64,000 nt of DNA from Sinonovacula constricta (lineage: Eukaryota; Mollusca; Bivalvia; Cardiida; Solecurtidae): the NCBI GenBank assembly GCA_007844125.1, contig CM017562.1:65855129-65919128 (forward strand). The letters are read 5' to 3'. This document shows, piece by piece, positions 59,252 through 64,000 of the stretch (its first letter is position 1; every line of letters begins with the position of its first letter). Under the pieces are notes generated by a model. That model was not told the DNA's origin and ran no database searches. It saw only the letters and a list, made by a program, of their open reading frames with translations. The position numbers were made by a program, and so were the translations under genes.

Positions 59252-60600
59252 GATACATACATATACATGCACTGTTAGACATATATGAAGACCATAATAC
59301 ACATATACATGCACTGTAAGGCATATCTGAAGATCATAATACACATATACATGCACTGTTAGACATATGTGAAGACCATAATACACATATACATGCACTG
59401 TTAGGCATATCTGAAGATCATTATACACATATACATGCACTGTTAGACATATGTGAAGACCATAATACACATATACATGCACTGTTAGACATATATGAAG
59501 ACCATAATACACATATACATGCACTGTTAGGCATATCTGAAGATCATAATACACATATACATGCACTGTTAGACATATGTGAAGACCATAATACACATAT
59601 ACTTGCACTGTTAGGCATATCTGAAGATCATAATACACATATACATGCACTGTTAGACATATGTGAAGACCATAATACACATATACATGCACTGTTAGGC
59701 ATATCTGAAGATCATAATACACATATACATGCACTGTTAGACATATGTGAAGACCATAATACACATATACATGCACTGTTAGGCATATCTGAAGACCATA
59801 ATACAAATATACATGCACTGTTAAACATATATGAAGACCATAATACACATATACATGCACTGTTAGACATATCTGAAGACCATAATACACATATACATGC
59901 ACTGTTAGACATATATGAAGACCATAATACACATATACATGCACTGTTAGACAAATTTGAAGACCATAATACACATATACATGCACTGTTAGGCATATCT
60001 GAAGATCATAATACACATATACATGCACTGTTAGACATATGTGAAGACCATAATACACATATACATGCACTGTTAGGCATATCTGAAGACCATAATACAC
60101 ATATACATGCACTGTTAGACATATCTGAAGACTATAATACACATATACATGCACTGTTAAACATATATGAAGACCATAATACACATATACATGCACTGTT
60201 AGACATATCTGAGGACCATAATACAGATACATGCACTATTTAGGCATATCTGAAGACCATTATACACATATACATGCAGTGTTAGACATATATGAAGACC
60301 ATAATACACATATAGATGCACTGTTAGACATATATGAAGACCATAATACACATATACATGCACTGTTAGACATATTTGAAGACCATAATACACATATACA
60401 TGCACTGTTAGGCATATCTGAAGACCATAATACACATATAGATGCACTGTTAGACATATGTGAAGGTCATAATACACATATACATGCACTGTTAGACATA
60501 TATGAAGACCATAATACACATATAGATGCACTGTTCGGCATATCTGAAGATCATAATACACATATACATGCACTGTTAGACATATATGAAGATCATAATA
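59252..60600. repeat. 42-bp satellite array L (about 32 units, partly dimeric)
   Basis: Units of aatacacatatacatgcact then gttagacatatgtgaagacc and at recur every 42 bp. Between 59.25 and 60.1 kb two unit types tend to alternate, gttagacatatgtgaagacc and gttaggcatatctgaagatc, giving an 84-bp higher-order period. The multiple-of-3 length leaves the minus strand open for 339 codons (14-residue repeats). Not called as a gene. Confidence 0.97.
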
Positions 60601-62252
60601 GAACTATTTAAATTTTTTGTTAGTTCACCTGAGCTGACTCTAACCTTTGCCATTATTTTGGATTATTTTGGATTTAAAAAGGAAATGGAACTTTCAAGTA
60701 AGTGGACAATTTTATTAGGACTTGGATCAGTTTTGACTTTATTTGAGAGTAGTGATATATTGTTCTGTTTGTTGAATATATATATTGTATAAATTTGTAA
60801 CTTGTTTGTTAAATATAACACATTGTGCTGTAAAACTGGTTGCTGGCTTTTACTTTCTATTGTGCAATTGATCCAGTTAAAAAAACAGATTATTTTTTCC
60901 ATTTTATGCCCCCGAATGAAGGAGGAGCATATAGATGCCGTGTCGTACGTCCGTCCGGCAGGCATTTGTGTCCAGCCCATAACTGTTATTTGAAGTAGAA
61001 TTTAAAAATAATTTTACAGAAATGATCGTCATATCGAGATGACATGTTGTGTGCAAGATGCAGGTCAATACCTTGAAGGTCAAGGTAACAGCATGACCTT
61101 GAAACAAAACCATGTCATTTTTTAGTCTATCAGTCTACCTTACTTAATACAATACACAATGAATTGTATTTCTTGAATTCTTTGCCATTGTTAGCATGAC
61201 CAGTTCCATTGCTCCCCAAGTTAACTCAGTGGTTGAAATAGCCATTTCCTTCAACCTTCATAGGTACAAGTTTGATTTTGTCTGATTTTATAGCACTACT
61301 CCATTTACAAAATTCACTGTCCTTGTTATACAAAAAAACGTTTTTTGAGACAAAAAAAGCCATTCAGGGAGAATCACCTGTCTTTGACAGTCTCTTGTTA
61401 CTGCTGTTACATGAATGTTCATTGCCTGAAGCTCATTGGCCAAAGGACTCTAAATCATAAGTTGTCATACACTTCATTGAAATAAACCAAATTTTGTTGA
61501 TGTAAGTTAAATTTTATGCATTACTTAAGCAAGCATAATTAAAAGTCAAACAACGAGAACTTATATATGGTCCATAAACTAATGAATGTTCCTCAAATGT
61601 TTTGTAATACACCAACATATGTCAATTTTTGTCAATGTCATAGTGTTATATTAAGTTGTTCATCTGTTCATTATTTTTCTTATAGCTTTCAATTAAATAT
61701 TTCAGGCATATTACTAAGTTTATGACAGAGTTTCTGTTTATTTTTGTTTCAACAAAAATATTAGGCCCTAACACTCTTGCAATGTTTTTTGTGCTTTCTT
61801 TGCTTGCATTTTTCTCAATGCTTAGACCAATGGTACAAAAGAATAAAATATTGAAAGTCAGCCACAGTAGGTATTTTTAAATTTAATTTGAAATGTCACA
61901 ATGAATTTGGCTGTTTAAACAAAAACAAGATGCAAAGTCTTAAAATCATTAATGGGCTGTCGACATTGACAGCTTAACATAAAGAGAAAATGCTTAGATT
62001 GACTGTTCTACCAAGTTACTTTGACAAAGAGTATCCTTGTAACAATAGGAATAAGTTTGCCAAGGTAAGGTAACTTTTTTATTTATGTTTATGATAAGTC
62101 CATTGAATCCTCGAGCCAATTTACCATTCAGCATATCCCCTGGAGGTATTTATTAGGAAACATTTATAGAAGCAGGTTAGGGATCAAGGTACAAAAATGG
62201 CTGACCGTCTTCCCAAAGTTCTCTGCAGGAGTTTTAAGTCATCACCTTATAC
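60601..62252. other. AT-rich linker with a dispersed-element fragment
   Basis: Contains the fragment at 60899-61115. The remainder is unique AT-rich DNA with no supported gene. A weak exon-like stretch at 60624-60697 is discussed under findings. Confidence 0.5.
60899..61115 (+). mobile_element. Fragment of a bivalve-type dispersed element
   Basis: Starts ttttatgcccccgaatgaag then gaggagcatatagatg, a short C-run/G-run hairpin, followed by gtacgtccgtccggcaggca, tgtgtccagcccataact and a block of ttgaaggtcaaggt and gaccttgaa. The layout parallels the element at 8023-9512 but the sequence is another family. The 3' end is not recognisable. Confidence 0.6.
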
Positions 62253-63724
62253 TTACAATGTTACATTCTTCATTGAAGATTCTGGACTATGTTACAATGT
62301 TCTTCAATAAAGATACTTGACTATGTTACAATGTCATTCAATAAAGATACTTGACTATGTTACAATGTTCTTCAATAAAGATACTTGACTATGTTACAAT
62401 GTTCTTCAATAAAGATACTTGACTATGTTACAATGTCATTCAATAAAGATACTTGACTATGTTACAATGTTCTTCAATAAAGATACTTGACTATGTTACA
62501 ATGTTCTTCAATAAAGATACTTGACTATGTTACAATGTTCTTCAATGAAGGTTCTGGACTATGTTACAGTGTTCTTCAGTGAAGATTATAGACTATGTAA
62601 CAATGTTCTTCAATAAAGATACTTGACTATGTAACAGCCCTCTTCAGTGAAGATTCTGGACTATGTTACAATGTTCTTCAGTGAAGATTCTGGACTATGT
62701 TACAATGTTCTTCAGTGAAGATTCTGGACTATGTTACAATGTTCTTCAATAAAGATACTTGACTATGTTACAATGTTCTTCAGTGAAGATTCTGGACTAT
62801 GTTACAATGTTCTTCAATGAAGGTTCTGGACTATGTTACAGTGTTCTTCAGTGAAGATTATAGACTATGTAACAATGTTCTTCAAAAAAGATACTTGACT
62901 ATGTTACAATGTTCTTCAGTGAATATTCTGGACTATGTTACAATGTTCTTCACTGAAGATTCTGGACTATGTTACAATGTTCTTCAGTGAAGATTCTGGA
63001 CTATGTTACAACGTTCTTCAGTGAAGATTCTGGACTATGTTACAATGTTCTTCAGTGAAGATTCTGGACTATGTTACAACGTTCTTCATTGAAGATTCTG
63101 GACTATGTTACAATGTTCTTCAGTGAAGATTCTGGACTATGTTACAACGTTCTTCAGTGAAGATTCTGGACTATGTTACAATGTTCTTCAGTGAAGATTA
63201 TAGACTATGTAACAATGTTCTTCAATAAAGATACTTGACTATGTAACAATGTTCATCAATAAAGATTATAGACTATGTAACAACCTTCTTCACTGAAGAT
63301 TCTGGACTATGTTACAATGTTCTTCAGTGAAGATTCTGGACTATGTTACAACGTTCTTCAGTGAAGATTCTGGACTATGTTACAATGTTCTTCAATAAAG
63401 ATATTAGACTATGTTACAATGTCATTCAATAAAGATATTAGACTATGTTACAATGTCATTCAATAAAGATATTAGACTATGTTACAATGTTCTTCAATTA
63501 AGATTATAGACTATGTAACAATGTTCTTCACTGAAGATTCTGGACTTAATAACAGTGTTCTTCATGGTAGATTCTGGACTATGTTACAACCTTTTTTCAA
63601 TGAAGATATCTGGACTATGTTACAATGTTCTTCAATTAAGATTCTGGACTGCATGTATGTTACAGTGTTCTTCACTGAAGATTCTAGACTATGTTACAAC
63701 ATTCTTCAATGAAGGTTCTGGACT
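62253..63724. repeat. 34-bp minisatellite array M (about 43 units)
   Basis: Units of ttcagtgaagattctggact then atgttacaatgttc recur every 34 bp. Classes are ttcaataaagatacttgact (mostly left), ttcagtgaagattctggact (middle) and tcattcaataaagatattag (63.4 kb), each in short runs. Short plus-strand frames are by-products. Confidence 0.97.
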
Positions 63725-64000
63725 GCTGCAGTCTTGTACTAAGCAGTTAATTGATAAATCCTTATTTTCTATATTTATGCAATGCAATCACTGTAATATC
63801 TAGCTGTAAACACATTCTACATGTTTGAAGTAGAGATACCAGTTATGTGTTTAACTAACCGTTTACTGGTTATGATTTTCTTACCAGTTTAATTGTTTGA
63901 AGAATTTATTCACAAGCACATTTATCACATGCTATATGTTGTACCTTAGGTTAATAAAATATTTGTTGGTCTGACAATTATGCAATAAAATAAATGTGTG
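63725..64000. other. AT-rich right edge, nothing recognised
   Basis: Unique AT-rich sequence with several aataaa strings near 63953-63992. No repeat or coding feature is visible before the window ends. Confidence 0.5.

Noticed and set aside
59213..60232. 339-codon minus-strand frame
   Set aside because: Translation of the 42-bp satellite; no independent coding evidence.

Overview
This is a eukaryotic, AT-rich, gene-poor window, most likely from a bivalve mollusc. Evidence for that origin: tRNA-derived SINEs; a dispersed element that starts with a C-run hairpin, carries a gtcc/gtct-rich stretch and holds repeated aaggtcaaggtcac blocks, a type I know from bivalve genomes; and hAT DNA transposons resembling mollusc families. 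A dreissenid-type mussel is possible but only a guess. I see no bacterial genes, operons, rRNA or CRISPR.

About two thirds of the window is tandem repeat. There are twelve unrelated minisatellite/satellite arrays with unit lengths 29 (1-7003), 36 (10123-10998), 46 (13421-19922), 31 (20094-21748), 48 (22636-25724), 66 (29611-32089), 40 (33465-34367), 58 (35171-42814), 20 (44219-46684), 21 (50447-58398), 42 (59252-60600) and 34 bp (62253-63724), plus one decayed array near 12.5-12.8 kb. Several show higher-order structure: blocks of 1254/1373 bp in the 29-bp array, 1840 bp in the 46-bp array, 310 bp in the 31-bp array, 294/525/714/1015 bp in the 21-bp array and 84 bp in the 42-bp array. Nearly all long open reading frames lie in these arrays, in several overlapping frames, and I do not regard them as genes.

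Mobile elements sit inside or between the arrays. A tRNA-SINE with a ~13-bp target duplication interrupts the 29-bp array. A 1194-bp hAT-like element with a frameshifted N-terminal zinc finger and 6-bp flanking repeats interrupts the 48-bp array. A 370-bp MITE with a perfect 8-bp target duplication interrupts the 66-bp array. A 918-bp hAT derivative that keeps the transposase C-terminal dimerisation region interrupts the 58-bp array, and was then amplified with its flanking satellite as a 1213-bp tandem triplication (first copy 5'-truncated). A second SINE family has three copies (32.6, 43.0 and 47.4 kb). A Helitron/pearl-like element with a ~347-bp tandem core lies at 8.0-9.5 kb.

The linking DNA between arrays is AT-rich, with no gene I can recognise. 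The best candidate for host coding sequence is a short exon-like segment at 50272-50395 (+). It has a 3' splice-site-like boundary and protein-like composition, and reads in frame into the 21-bp array. The window could be intronic or intergenic. I found no convincing new multi-gene system; what stands out is the array density, the nested element history and a few motif-bearing repeats.
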